From positions 186,001-250,000 of the forward strand of contig NZ_CP061497.1 in assembly GCF_014678725.1 (NCBI RefSeq): a DNA stretch of 64,000 nucleotides, read 5' to 3'. The position numbers were made by a program, and so were the translations under genes. The notes under the pieces are model-generated. The model worked only from the letters and a program-made list of their open reading frames with translations. It did no database searches and was not told where the DNA came from. Positions 32,261-40,885 of this stretch are shown one piece after another. The stretch comes from Thermomonas sp. XSG (GTDB taxonomy: Bacteria > Pseudomonadota > Gammaproteobacteria > Xanthomonadales > Xanthomonadaceae). How positions within the stretch are numbered: position 1 is the first letter of the stretch; the number at the start of each line of letters is the position of its first letter.

Positions 32261-33645
32261 CGGGTCGACTCCATGTCCATTCCTGTCACCAGCCAGTAGC
32301 CATCGCGCCAGCGCAGACGCGCAGTCAACACGCCACCGCGCGGCGCACGCCCCGCAACAACCGCGGATTCGAGCACTGCATTGTCGCTGCCGATCCGCCA
32401 TTGCGCTTCGCCGAGCCGCACCCGTCCCTCGGCGTGCAATTCTTGCCGCAAGCGCGCGGCGTCCGTCTCGACGGCCGGACTGCTCCAGATCGGCGGTGCC
32501 GGCCTGCGCGGCGCACGGAGATAGTCGAGGAGCTGCGCCCCGGTCAAGCGGGCCGACTCCACCTTTGCGAATTCCGGTTGCACCACAGATGGAGAAGCTG
32601 GCGATGTCTCCGTCGGCACCGACGCCTGATTGCCGACGGCAGCCGGACGCTGCGTGACGGCCTGCTGGTGTTGATGGGCAGAAATGCTTACCGCCCGACC
32701 TGCGGCAAGTGCAGGTTGGTGGGCGATAGCGCCGGGGAGGCTGGGCGCTCCGGACCCTGCAGCGTCGCTGGCGGGATACCGGCCAGCCATTGGAATGGAG
32801 GACGCCTGTTCGGCTTGCGGAAGCGCGCTGACGCCGATCCGTGATTCCGTCGGATGCGGATTGGCCGGCTGCCTTTCCACGCTGGCGTTCTCGCCCTGGC
32901 GCGGAGTCGGCGAGAGCTGCCGCTTGGACACCGCGTCCGCGTCCGCGCCCGGGCTGGGCAGCAGCGATGCGATCGGTTCGGGCTCACGCCTGTGCCCGGC
33001 ATCTGGCGTGACCTGCGAGGCCTCCCATTCCGCATCGGCCCGCTCCATGTCACGCAGCGCCAGCAGCGCAAGCACGCCGCACAGGGCCAGCAATGCCAGC
33101 GCGGGCCAGCGCCGCCGCCACGGCGAAGGCGGCACGACCGGCTCGGCTGCCGGCACCCAGGTCCGCACACTGCGCAGCGCGCCACTGCTGTCGAAGATCT
33201 CCGGCGGCCGCGCTGCCCGCAACGCGTCGTCATACGCCCGCCGCCGCTCGGCACTACGCAGACGGTTCCAGGCACTGTTGACCCGCGCGGCGAACACCAC
33301 GTCGTCCTCGCTACGGGTGCGATCCGGATGCAGCCACAGCTGCAACAGGCGGTAATGACCCTTGATGGTGTCGGCGCTGGCCTGGGGATCGACGCCGAGC
33401 ACCCGGTAGGCATCTGCCTGCGGATGGAACAGGACCTCGCGGGCGTAGAAGCGGGCGGCCTCCAGCACCTGCGCTTCGCTTTCGCCAAACCGCCGCGCCT
33501 GTTCGGCAAGGACTTCAGGCGCTGCACCGGCGGCGATGCCCAGCAACTCCTCCATGCCCTCCTGCGGCAGCGGACGCTGCCGCAATACATGCCGTTCGCC
33601 AGGCGCCCTCAGCAAGGCCAAGGCCCACTCCAGCGCGCTCCCCAT
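32257..33645 (-). CDS. Membrane-tethered J-domain protein of the exopolysaccharide locus
   Basis: About 462 residues from ATG 33645; a GTG at 33657 would add four. A helical N-terminus is followed by a J domain (roughly 80-140 of the shorter form) with YRVLGVDPQASADTIKGHY, the HPD motif in LWLHPDRT and the closing RRRAYDDAL. Next come a single membrane helix (RWPALALLALCGVLALLAL, about 180-198), a long Pro/Ser/Gln-rich linker, and a C-terminal beta-rich domain (RVRLGEAQWRIGSDNAVLE, LRWRDGYWLVTGMDME). The J part should be cytoplasmic and able to recruit DnaK; the tail periplasmic. It starts right after the kinase stop and overlaps the TPR gene, so it belongs to this operon. Role unknown. Confidence 0.82.
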   Translation of the reverse strand: MGSALEWALALLRAPGERHVLRQRPLPQEGMEELLGIAAGAAPEVLAEQARRFGESEAQVLEAARFYAREVLFHPQADAYRVLGVDPQASADTIKGHYRLLQLWLHPDRTRSEDDVVFAARVNSAWNRLRSAERRRAYDDALRAARPPEIFDSSGALRSVRTWVPAAEPVVPPSPWRRRWPALALLALCGVLALLALRDMERADAEWEASQVTPDAGHRREPEPIASLLPSPGADADAVSKRQLSPTPRQGENASVERQPANPHPTESRIGVSALPQAEQASSIPMAGRYPASDAAGSGAPSLPGAIAHQPALAAGRAVSISAHQHQQAVTQRPAAVGNQASVPTETSPASPSVVQPEFAKVESARLTGAQLLDYLRAPRRPAPPIWSSPAVETDAARLRQELHAEGRVRLGEAQWRIGSDNAVLESAVVAGRAPRGGVLTARLRWRDGYWLVTGMDMESTR

Positions 33646-33660
33646 CGCGCCGCCCACTCC

Positions 33661-35958
33661 TCAGCCCTTGGTCAGCCGCGGCTTGTCGCCGTAGGAGTAG
33701 TACGCGTAGGCGCCACCGTAGCCATAGCCGTAGCCATAACCGGCGGCGCGGGCGTCGTACTTGGTCAGCAGTCCACCCAGGAGGCGCGCACGCGCGGCAT
33801 ACAGTCGCTTGAGCGCGGCCTGCGCGGCGCCGATCTTGGTCTTGGCACTGTTGACGACCAGCAGGGTGCCATCAATCGCGTTGGCCAAGATCGGGGCATC
33901 GGCCAAGCCCAGTACCGGCGGTCCGTCGATGATCACGTGGTCGTATCGCTCCGTGCCGACCGTCAGCAGCGACACCAGCTTCGAGCCGGACAGCAGCTCC
34001 GCCGGGTTGGGCGGCAGGGGCCCGGCAAGGATGACGTGCAGGCGCTCGTCCTCCGTGCGCTGGACGGCTGCGCCGAACGTGCAACCGCCGGCGAGGAGAT
34101 GGCTGAGCCCCGACTCGGCCTTCAATCCGAGCGTCTTGTGCAGCGATGGTTTGCGCAGGTCCGCATCCACCAGCAGCACGCGCTTGCCGAGTTGGGTGAG
34201 GTTGCGCGCCAGCGCCAGGGCGGTGGTCGACTTGCCTTCACCGGGGCCACTGCTGGTGACCAGCAGGCTCTTGGGTACGCCGTGGTCGGTGGCGAACTGC
34301 AGCGCGGTGCGTACCGAACGGTAGGCCTCGGAGAACGAGGACTGCAGGTCGGAGGCAACGTCACTCAGGTTGTCCTTGGGGCCAAGCTTGGGAATGATCC
34401 CCAGCACCGGCAGCTTGAGCTTCTGTTCGACATCGTCTGGCGTCTTGATGGTGTCGTCGAGGAACTCCAGCAGGAACGCGGCCAGCACGCCCAGCATCGC
34501 CCCGAGCAGCAGCCCGATGGCGAGGTTGAGGGTGAGGTTGGGCTTGAAGCGCCAGCGCGGCACTTCCGCTCGATCGATGATGGAGATGTTGTTGGCGCGG
34601 ACGTCGCCAGCCACGCCGACTTCCTTGAAGCGCTGCAGCAGGCCGTCGTAGAGCTGGCGGTTGGTGTCGACCTCGCGCTTGAGGATGTTGTACTGGATGC
34701 TGCGGCCGTCCACGTCCAGGGCCTGGGTACGCAGCGCGGCGATCTGCTGGGTCAGCATCTGCTCCTGCGCGGCGGCGGCATCGTACTCGGCGCGGACGGA
34801 GGCACGCACGCCGGCGGTTTCCTTGACAATCTGCCGGTCCAGCTCATCGATCTGGCTCTTGAGCTGCTGCATCTCCGGATAGTCAGGCTTGAAGGTCTGC
34901 AGCTTCAGCTGGTACTGCGACTGCAGTTCTCCCTTCTGCTGCTGCAGCACCCGGATGTTGGAGTTGCCGATCATGTCGGCCGGCATCGCCCCCGACGACG
35001 CCTGCCGCCAGCGCGCCTGCGCGCGGATGCGCTGGTCCTGCGCCGTGGCCAGCGCGGCGTTGAGCTGGGTCAGGTTCTGCACCGCGAGCGACTGCCCGTT
35101 TTCGCCGGTGTTGATCAGGTTTTCCTGCTGGGCGAACTGCACCAGCTTGCGCTCGGAATCCTCCAGCTTGGCCTTGGTGAGCTTCAGCTGGTCTTCCAGA
35201 TAGGTCTTTGCGTAGGACGAAGCACCGAACCGTCGCTCCAGCCCGGAGGCGATGTAACCCTCCGCAATGGCGTTGGCCGCACGCGCCGAAAATTGCGGCG
35301 AAGGGCTGTCGAAATTGATCTTGACAAGCCGGGAGTTGCGCACCGGCTCGATGCTCAGGCTGTTGCCGATCAGTGTGGCGGCGTCGCGCAGCTCGGCTGC
35401 CGCATCGCTTGTGGACGCGATTGCCTGCTTGTTTTCTTCCTGCTTGCCCTTCGGCTTCAGCAACGCCAGCATCCGCCCCAGCCAGCCCGGCTCACTGAGC
35501 CGGTCCAGCGCAGCCCGGTCCAGCCCCAGTTCGTTCGCCACGCGCTCGGCGAGCGAACGGCTCTTGATCAACTCGTACTGGGTCTGCAGGAACGCCGGAT
35601 CAAAGCCGCGGTCATCGCCGGGCTGGATGCCGTCCACCTGGACTACCTGGATGCCTTCCTTGTCCAGCTGCAGGAGGGTCGTGGCGCGGTAGATCGGCGT
35701 CGCGGTAAGGGTTGCCAGCAACGCGACCGCAACCACCCCGGCCAGCACGCTGGCGATCAGGCGGCGGCGCTTGACCAGGATCCGCCAGTAGGCAAGCAGA
35801 TCAATTTCGTCGTCATCGTGGCGTTCCTCCTGTGCCTCCAGCACCAGAGCGGTACCGCCGCGATGCAGGTCGACCCCGCCCGCCCTGCCCACCTCGGCGC
35901 GCGCCGGCAGGCCTCGTTTGTCGTCGGCCGGCCCCGCCGGCAGGTTTTCGTCAGTCAT
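33661..35958 (-). CDS. Polysaccharide co-polymerase/tyrosine autokinase (Wzc/GumC type)
   Basis: 765 residues. Inner-membrane BY-kinase controlling chain length and export. An N-terminal Wzz domain opens with EIDLLAYWRILVKRRRLIASVLAG (first helix about 63-85), a periplasmic coiled coil (about 240-430), and a second helix near 490 (LTLNLAIGLLLGAMLGVLAAFLLEF). The kinase follows: Walker A SSGPGEGKSTTA near 570, Walker A' LLVDADLRKPS near 597, Walker B HVIIDGPPVLG near 680, and a Tyr-rich tail with eight Tyr in YGYGYGYGGAYAYYSYG, the usual autophosphorylation cluster. It lies 21 bases after the export gene. Confidence 0.95.
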   Translation of the reverse strand: MTDENLPAGPADDKRGLPARAEVGRAGGVDLHRGGTALVLEAQEERHDDDEIDLLAYWRILVKRRRLIASVLAGVVAVALLATLTATPIYRATTLLQLDKEGIQVVQVDGIQPGDDRGFDPAFLQTQYELIKSRSLAERVANELGLDRAALDRLSEPGWLGRMLALLKPKGKQEENKQAIASTSDAAAELRDAATLIGNSLSIEPVRNSRLVKINFDSPSPQFSARAANAIAEGYIASGLERRFGASSYAKTYLEDQLKLTKAKLEDSERKLVQFAQQENLINTGENGQSLAVQNLTQLNAALATAQDQRIRAQARWRQASSGAMPADMIGNSNIRVLQQQKGELQSQYQLKLQTFKPDYPEMQQLKSQIDELDRQIVKETAGVRASVRAEYDAAAAQEQMLTQQIAALRTQALDVDGRSIQYNILKREVDTNRQLYDGLLQRFKEVGVAGDVRANNISIIDRAEVPRWRFKPNLTLNLAIGLLLGAMLGVLAAFLLEFLDDTIKTPDDVEQKLKLPVLGIIPKLGPKDNLSDVASDLQSSFSEAYRSVRTALQFATDHGVPKSLLVTSSGPGEGKSTTALALARNLTQLGKRVLLVDADLRKPSLHKTLGLKAESGLSHLLAGGCTFGAAVQRTEDERLHVILAGPLPPNPAELLSGSKLVSLLTVGTERYDHVIIDGPPVLGLADAPILANAIDGTLLVVNSAKTKIGAAQAALKRLYAARARLLGGLLTKYDARAAGYGYGYGYGGAYAYYSYGDKPRLTKG

Positions 35959-35979
35959 GCGGGAATCGTCCTTGATCTG

Positions 35980-36690
35980 TCAGAACCAGCGGAACACGCC
36001 GATCGCCGGCACGGCTTCGATGAAGCGGCGGAACGCCGATTTGCTGCCGGACTGCTCCACCACGATGATGTCGTCCCCGTATACCTGCGGGTCGTCGATC
36101 ATCCCCTTCCGCACCAGGCGCAGGTCGAAGACCGCGGCCTGGCGCTTGCCCTCCACCTGGCGCATCAGCACGATGCCGCCGAGGTCGGCGATCTTGTCGT
36201 CCACGCCTTCCGCAAGCGCAATGGCCTGCAGCAGGCTGGTCCTGCCGGTGATGGGATAGATGCCCGGTTTCTTCACCGCCCCCTCCAGCGTAATCCGCTG
36301 GCTCGAGTATTCCTTGACGAAGACACTGACCTGGGGGTTCTGCAGGAACCCATCCGCGTATTTCTTCGCCAGCTCCGCTTCCAGTTCGGGGATGGTGCGG
36401 CCACCGGCCATCACCCCACCCACCAGCGGCAGCGAAATCTGGCCGTTGGAATTGACCCGCACTTCCTTGTCCAGGTCCTGCACGCCGAACACGCTGATCT
36501 GCAGCAAATCCATCGCGCCGATGCGGTAGTCGGTCGCACCCTCGTAGGCGCCCGAGGCTGCTGTGGTGTCGGGCGGCGGCAGCGTGGTTACCGCAGACGC
36601 GGCGGCGTCCCGGGGGCCACCGCTGCTGGCGCACGCCGCCAGTAGCAGAACCAGGGTCGATGTCAGCAAGCCACGCATCCAGTTGCGCAT
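35980..36690 (-). CDS. Outer-membrane polysaccharide export lipoprotein (Wza/GumB type)
   Basis: 236 residues. Signal peptide with lipobox LLLAAC (Cys about 20). Poly_export domain YRIGAMDLLQISVFGVQDLDKEV near 54, then SLBB-type repeats (RITLEGAVKKPGIYPI near 130; VYGDDIIVVEQS near 205). It forms the outer-membrane exit pore with the Wzc-type partner encoded next. It has GGAGGA before ATG 36690 and a promoter upstream, so it heads the locus. No wzb-type phosphatase or glycosyltransferase gene follows within the window. Confidence 0.94.
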   Translation of the reverse strand: MRNWMRGLLTSTLVLLLAACASSGGPRDAAASAVTTLPPPDTTAASGAYEGATDYRIGAMDLLQISVFGVQDLDKEVRVNSNGQISLPLVGGVMAGGRTIPELEAELAKKYADGFLQNPQVSVFVKEYSSQRITLEGAVKKPGIYPITGRTSLLQAIALAEGVDDKIADLGGIVLMRQVEGKRQAAVFDLRLVRKGMIDDPQVYGDDIIVVEQSGSKSAFRRFIEAVPAIGVFRWF

Positions 36691-36716
36691 GCACGATCCT
36701 CCGCGGTTGAACCGGC

Positions 36717-36744
36717 ATTATGCGTGGCAGGCAAGCCTGCGCAA
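36717..36744 (-). promoter_or_regulatory. Putative exopolysaccharide promoter with spacer palindrome
   Basis: Minus strand: TTGCGC (36744-36739), 16 bases, CATAAT (36722-36717), about 27 bases before the export-gene ATG. Between the hexamers lies a palindrome, GCAGGC-AA-GCCTGC (36727-36740), which could be an operator. Upstream, TGTGA (within 36754-36760) resembles one half of a Clp/CRP site, but the second half is poor. Confidence 0.5.
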
Positions 36745-36825
36745 CCACACAGAATTCACACGCCGCGAGGTCGGTGCCTCCCGCCCCATTCATGCGATAG
36801 GGAAGCGGGTGGGACGCACCAACAA

Positions 36826-36850
36826 AAAAGCCGGCGCATGGCCGGCTTTT
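36826..36850 (-). terminator. Intrinsic terminator downstream of tRNA-Val
   Basis: AAAAGCCGGC, loop GCATG, GCCGGCTTTT: a 10-base perfect stem with T-rich ends in both directions, 13 bases after the tRNA 3' end on the minus strand. It should separate the tRNA transcript from the exopolysaccharide locus. Confidence 0.85.
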
Positions 36851-36862
36851 CTTGCTTGGATC

Positions 36863-36937
36863 TGGTGGGCGGTGCAGGGTTCGAACCTGCGACCCTTGCC
36901 GTGTGAAGGCAATGCTCTACCGCTGAGCTAACCGCCC
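36863..36937 (-). tRNA. tRNA-Val (anticodon CAC)
   Basis: 75 bases with encoded CCA. Acceptor GGGCGGT/ACCGCCC, D arm GCTC-AGCGGTA-GAGC, anticodon stem TTGCC/GGCAA with loop TTCACAC (CAC reads GTG), and T arm GCAGG-TTCGAAC-CCTGC. All stems pair. It is followed by a terminator and preceded by a good promoter. Confidence 0.97.
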
Positions 36938-36950
36938 GAAGGAGCCGCGT

Positions 36951-36978
36951 ATTCTACATGAACGCGGCCGGCAGGCAA
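36951..36978 (-). promoter_or_regulatory. Promoter of tRNA-Val
   Basis: Minus strand: TTGCCT (36978-36973), 16 bases, TAGAAT (36956-36951); transcription would begin about seven bases before the tRNA. Confidence 0.6.
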
Positions 36979-37060
36979 TAGTCTGCGCAGCCCGGCAAAC
37001 CACGGCCGCGCCGGTACCGGGCAGCATCGCCGAACCCGGCCTGCAACTCGACCGCGCCGG

Positions 37061-38908
37061 TCACGCCGCCACAGCACCCACGCCGGCTGGGGCCCCGGTC
37101 CGCAACGCCGGTGCACCCGGCGAGGCGGCGATACCGTCGTCCTCCGGCACCGACATGAGGTGCACGCCAACGTTCAGCCGCTTGGCCTGCCGCTTGGCGG
37201 CGGCGGCCTGCGAAGCCACCTCCTCGGCGGTGGCGAAGCGTCCCGGCGCGGCCGGGGTCACCCCGATGGTCAGCGTTGTCAGCGGGAACGTGGCGTAACG
37301 CCCGGCACGGTCCTCCCCTTCCAGCACCCCGCGGGCCAAGTCGGCCGGATCGAACAGGGTATGGCTGGCGGCATTGAACTCAGCCACCATATCGGCGCAG
37401 CGACGTTCCCAGTCGTCGCTCTGGAAAAGCACGACGAAATCGTCGCCACCGACATGGCCGACGAAATCCCAACGCGGCTCCGCATGCCGGACCAGCGTAT
37501 TGGCCACCAGCCGGATCATGCGATCTCCACGGAAATAGCCGTACTGGTCGTTATACGGCTTGAAGTGGTTGAGATCGCAATACGCGGCCATGAACGGCTG
37601 GCCGGCGTCGATCAGCCGCGCGATGTGCTCGGCGATGGGAATGTTGCCGGGCAGCAGGGTCAACGGATTGGCGTACCGCGCCGCCTCGATGCGCAGCTCG
37701 GTCACCCGCCGGACGAGCGCCTCGCCGGTACCCACGCCGGCATAACGACCGCCCCGGGTGATGATGAAGCCGTCGGCCAGATAGCGCTGGTCCTCGCCCA
37801 GCAGGATCTCCGACATCGCATCGATGCTCTGCGAGACATCGGCCATGATCGGAGAGGGATGCATCAGCTGGATGCAGGGCTTGCGGCCGAGCAGTTCGCG
37901 CGCGAAAGGCATCGCCATCCGCTCGTTGAAGACGCGGCGGTTGATCAGCCCCTGCGGAAAACCCTCCATGTCGACAACCGGCAGCGCCGGCAGGTGCGGG
38001 TGCTGGCGGAACAGCTGCTCGGCTTCGAAATTGCTGGCCTGCTCGTTGATGGACGGCGCCTCGACCAGCAGGTGTGCAGCGGTCACCCTCGGGAATGCGT
38101 GGCGCTGCCCGTTGACCGGCCACACCGGCAGCTTTTCGCTGGAGGCCTGCAGGGCCTCCCCGGCCACGGTCTCGGCCACCGCCGGCTGCGGACGACCGAG
38201 CAGGAACCCCTGCGCATAGCGGATGCCGAGGTCCTGGATGATCGCCAGGTCCTGGATCCGTTCGACGCCTTCGGCGATCAGGTCGGTCCCCAGGCTGTCC
38301 GCCACCTGCACCAGCGCCCGGACGATGCTGAGGCGGCCGGGGCTCTGGGCGATGTCGTGCACCAGGTAACGGTCGATCTTGACGTAGTCGGGGCCCAGCT
38401 CGTGCCAGAGCTCGAAGTTGGAGTGGCCGTTACCGAAGTCGTCCAGCGCGATCTGCACGCCGGCCGCGCGCAGGTAGCCCAGCGCATCGGCCAGACGACC
38501 GACGTCCTCGACGATGTCGCGCTCGGTGATCTCGATGACGAACCTGCTGAGGTCCTGGCCGGCCGATTGCAGGCTGCACAGGACCTGCTGCGGGCGCAGG
38601 TCTCCCTGCAGGATGGCGTGCGCGCTCAGGTTGACCAGCAGCCGCCCGCCACGGATGAAGTCGAAGGCCTGCGCCAGAGTGCTGGCGGCGTGGGTTTCCA
38701 GCTCGCCCAGGCGGCCCGTGCGCCGCGCATGGTCGAGCAGGCGCAGAGGCGGCACGTCCGCGTGCGCATGGCGCATCAGGCCCTCATGCGCCACCACCTT
38801 GCGGTCTTCCAGCCGGACGATCGGCTGGAACAGGGCGCGCAGGCCGTGGGGCCGCAGGGCGGCGGCAAGCAACGCATCGGACGGATCAGGCAATGGGGCG
38901 GCGCACAT
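37061..38908 (-). CDS. EAL-CBS-GGDDF cyclic-di-GMP protein
   Basis: 615 residues. The N-terminal EAL phosphodiesterase domain (about 20-245) has EGL in place of EAL (E42) but keeps N93, E126 (EITE), D156-D157 (LDDFGNGHSN), K177 (VKID), E213 (EGVE) and Q233, so hydrolysis of cyclic-di-GMP is likely. A CBS pair follows (about 272-400; LPALPVVDMEGFPQGLINRR). The C-terminal diguanylate-cyclase-type domain has GGDDF (487-491), preceded by DLNHFKPYNDQYGYFRGD; the family keeps Asp/Glu at the third position, so synthesis is possible but it may instead sense GTP. No membrane segment or signal peptide: a soluble protein. It stands alone between tRNA-Val and the cys genes. Confidence 0.92.
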   Translation of the reverse strand: MCAAPLPDPSDALLAAALRPHGLRALFQPIVRLEDRKVVAHEGLMRHAHADVPPLRLLDHARRTGRLGELETHAASTLAQAFDFIRGGRLLVNLSAHAILQGDLRPQQVLCSLQSAGQDLSRFVIEITERDIVEDVGRLADALGYLRAAGVQIALDDFGNGHSNFELWHELGPDYVKIDRYLVHDIAQSPGRLSIVRALVQVADSLGTDLIAEGVERIQDLAIIQDLGIRYAQGFLLGRPQPAVAETVAGEALQASSEKLPVWPVNGQRHAFPRVTAAHLLVEAPSINEQASNFEAEQLFRQHPHLPALPVVDMEGFPQGLINRRVFNERMAMPFARELLGRKPCIQLMHPSPIMADVSQSIDAMSEILLGEDQRYLADGFIITRGGRYAGVGTGEALVRRVTELRIEAARYANPLTLLPGNIPIAEHIARLIDAGQPFMAAYCDLNHFKPYNDQYGYFRGDRMIRLVANTLVRHAEPRWDFVGHVGGDDFVVLFQSDDWERRCADMVAEFNAASHTLFDPADLARGVLEGEDRAGRYATFPLTTLTIGVTPAAPGRFATAEEVASQAAAAKRQAKRLNVGVHLMSVPEDDGIAASPGAPALRTGAPAGVGAVAA

Positions 38909-38983
38909 GCAACAAATGGTGTGAGCAGGCGATGACAGCTTCGTGTCACCGCACGCGCCATCGCCACCATTAGCCCGCGCCGA

Positions 38984-40885
38984 TCAGGTCGCGGTGTCGT
39001 ACCACTCCAACGCCAGCGCAGCGATGACCTCGTCCGCAAGCGCTGCCACATCGGCCCCCAGCGTATGCAGGTGCAGTTCCGGCGCCTGCGGCGGCTCGTA
39101 GGGCGAATCGATGCCGGTGAAGTTGCGCAGCTCGCCGCGGCGCGCCTTGGCGTACAGGCCCTTGACGTCGCGGCGCTCCGCTTCGGCCAGCGGGGTATCG
39201 ACGAACACCTCAAGGAATTCGCCAGGTTCGAACAGCGAGCGCGCCATCTCGCGTTCGGCGCGGAACGGGCTGATGAAGCTGACCAGCACGATCAGCCCGG
39301 CGTCGGTCATCAGCCTGGCCACCTCGGCGACGCGACGGATGTTCTCCACCCGGTCCTCGGCGGTGAACCCGAGGTCCTTGTTGAGGCCGTGGCGGACGTT
39401 GTCGCCATCCAGCAGATAGGTGTGCCGACCCTGCGACAGCAGCTTCTTCTCCACCAGGTTGGCGATGGTGGACTTGCCGGCACCGGACAGGCCTGTGAAC
39501 CAGAGGCAGCGCGGCGTCTGGTGCTTGACCGCGGCGCGCGCGGCCTTGTCCACGTCCAGGTGCTGCCAGTGGATGTTGGCGGCGCGACGCAGCGCGAAGT
39601 CCAGCGTGCCGGCCGCAACGGTGGCATTGCTCTGCCGGTCGATCAGGATGAAGGCGCCCAGCGCGCGGTTCTCGGCGTAGGCGCTGAAGGGCACCGGCTG
39701 GTCCAGGTGCAAGTTGCAGTAGCCGACCTCGTTCAGGTCGAGGTGCTTGGCGGCCAGCTGGTCCTGGGTATTGACGTCGACCTTGTGCTTGATTTCGGTG
39801 ACTGATGCGCCGACGGTGCGGCTGCCGATCTGCAGCAGGTACGGCCGCCCCGGCAGCAGCCGCGCATCGCCCATCCACAGCAGGTGGGCGGCGAACTGGT
39901 CGGCCACCTCCGGCGGATTGGCGGCGCTGGCGATCACGTCGCCGCGACTGACGTCGATCTCGTCGCGCAGGGTCAGGGTGACCGCCTGCCCTGCACTCGC
40001 TTCCGCCAGTTCGCCATCGGCGGTGACGATGGCAGCGATCCGCGAGCGGCGCCCGGACGGCAGCACCACGATGTCGTCGCCCGGCTTGGCCGTGCCTGCC
40101 GCGATGGTGCCGGCAAAGCCGCGGAAATCCTGGTTCGGCCGGCACACCCACTGCACCGGCATCCGCAGCGCGGCATCACCCGCGGCGCGCGCAAGCGGTA
40201 CCGTTTCCAGCAGCTCCAGCAGCGCCGGCCCGCCATACCAGGGCGTGTTAAGCGAGCGCTCGATCATGTTGTCGCCACGCAGCGCGGACAGCGGGATGCA
40301 GTCCACGTGGGCGATGCCCAGCTGTGCCGCCAGCGCGCGGTATTCGTCGGCGATGCGATCGAACACGGCCTCGTCGAAGCCGACCAGGTCCATCTTGTTG
40401 ACTGCCAGCAACACGCGCTCGATCCCCAGCAGCTTCACGATGTAGCTGTGGCGGCGGGTCTGGGTGAGCAGGCCCTTGCGCGCGTCCACCAGCACCACCG
40501 CCAAGTCCGCGGTGGACGCGCCGGTGGCCATGTTGCGGGTGTACTGCTCGTGGCCGGGACAGTCGGCGACGATGAACTTGCGGCGCTCGGTATCGAAGAA
40601 GCGGTAGGCCACGTCGATGGTGATGCCCTGCTCGCGCTCGGCGGCCAGGCCGTCGACCAGCAGGGCGAAATCGATTTCGTCGCCCTGGGTCCCGTGCCTG
40701 CGGCTGTCGGCTTCCAGCGCGCTGACCTGGTCATCCAGCAGCAGCCGGGTGTCGTGCAGCAGCCGGCCGATCAGGGTGCTCTTGCCGTCGTCCACGCTGC
40801 CGCAGGTGATGAAGCGCAGCAGGTCCTTGGTTTCATGCTGCCGCAGGTAGGCGGCGACCTGTGCATCCGCGTCGTCCATGCGCAT
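38984..40885 (-). CDS. cysNC: Sulfate adenylyltransferase subunit 1 fused to adenylylsulfate kinase
   Basis: 633 residues. The N-terminal CysN GTPase ([15 protein letters not shown] near 32, [15 protein letters not shown] near 110, NKMDLV near 165) drives APS synthesis by CysD. The C-terminal CysC kinase ([17 protein letters not shown] near 460, [15 protein letters not shown]) phosphorylates APS to PAPS. The NodQ-type fusion is common in xanthomonads. The ATG shares one base with the cysD TGA (TGATG), so the two are translationally coupled. Confidence 0.97.
   Translation of the reverse strand: MRMDDADAQVAAYLRQHETKDLLRFITCGSVDDGKSTLIGRLLHDTRLLLDDQVSALEADSRRHGTQGDEIDFALLVDGLAAEREQGITIDVAYRFFDTERRKFIVADCPGHEQYTRNMATGASTADLAVVLVDARKGLLTQTRRHSYIVKLLGIERVLLAVNKMDLVGFDEAVFDRIADEYRALAAQLGIAHVDCIPLSALRGDNMIERSLNTPWYGGPALLELLETVPLARAAGDAALRMPVQWVCRPNQDFRGFAGTIAAGTAKPGDDIVVLPSGRRSRIAAIVTADGELAEASAGQAVTLTLRDEIDVSRGDVIASAANPPEVADQFAAHLLWMGDARLLPGRPYLLQIGSRTVGASVTEIKHKVDVNTQDQLAAKHLDLNEVGYCNLHLDQPVPFSAYAENRALGAFILIDRQSNATVAAGTLDFALRRAANIHWQHLDVDKAARAAVKHQTPRCLWFTGLSGAGKSTIANLVEKKLLSQGRHTYLLDGDNVRHGLNKDLGFTAEDRVENIRRVAEVARLMTDAGLIVLVSFISPFRAEREMARSLFEPGEFLEVFVDTPLAEAERRDVKGLYAKARRGELRNFTGIDSPYEPPQAPELHLHTLGADVAALADEVIAALALEWYDTAT

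Noticed and set aside
36751-36765. Clp/CRP binding site upstream of the exopolysaccharide promoter
   Set aside because: Only one half-site (TGTGA) is good; the other half lacks TCACA at the right spacing.
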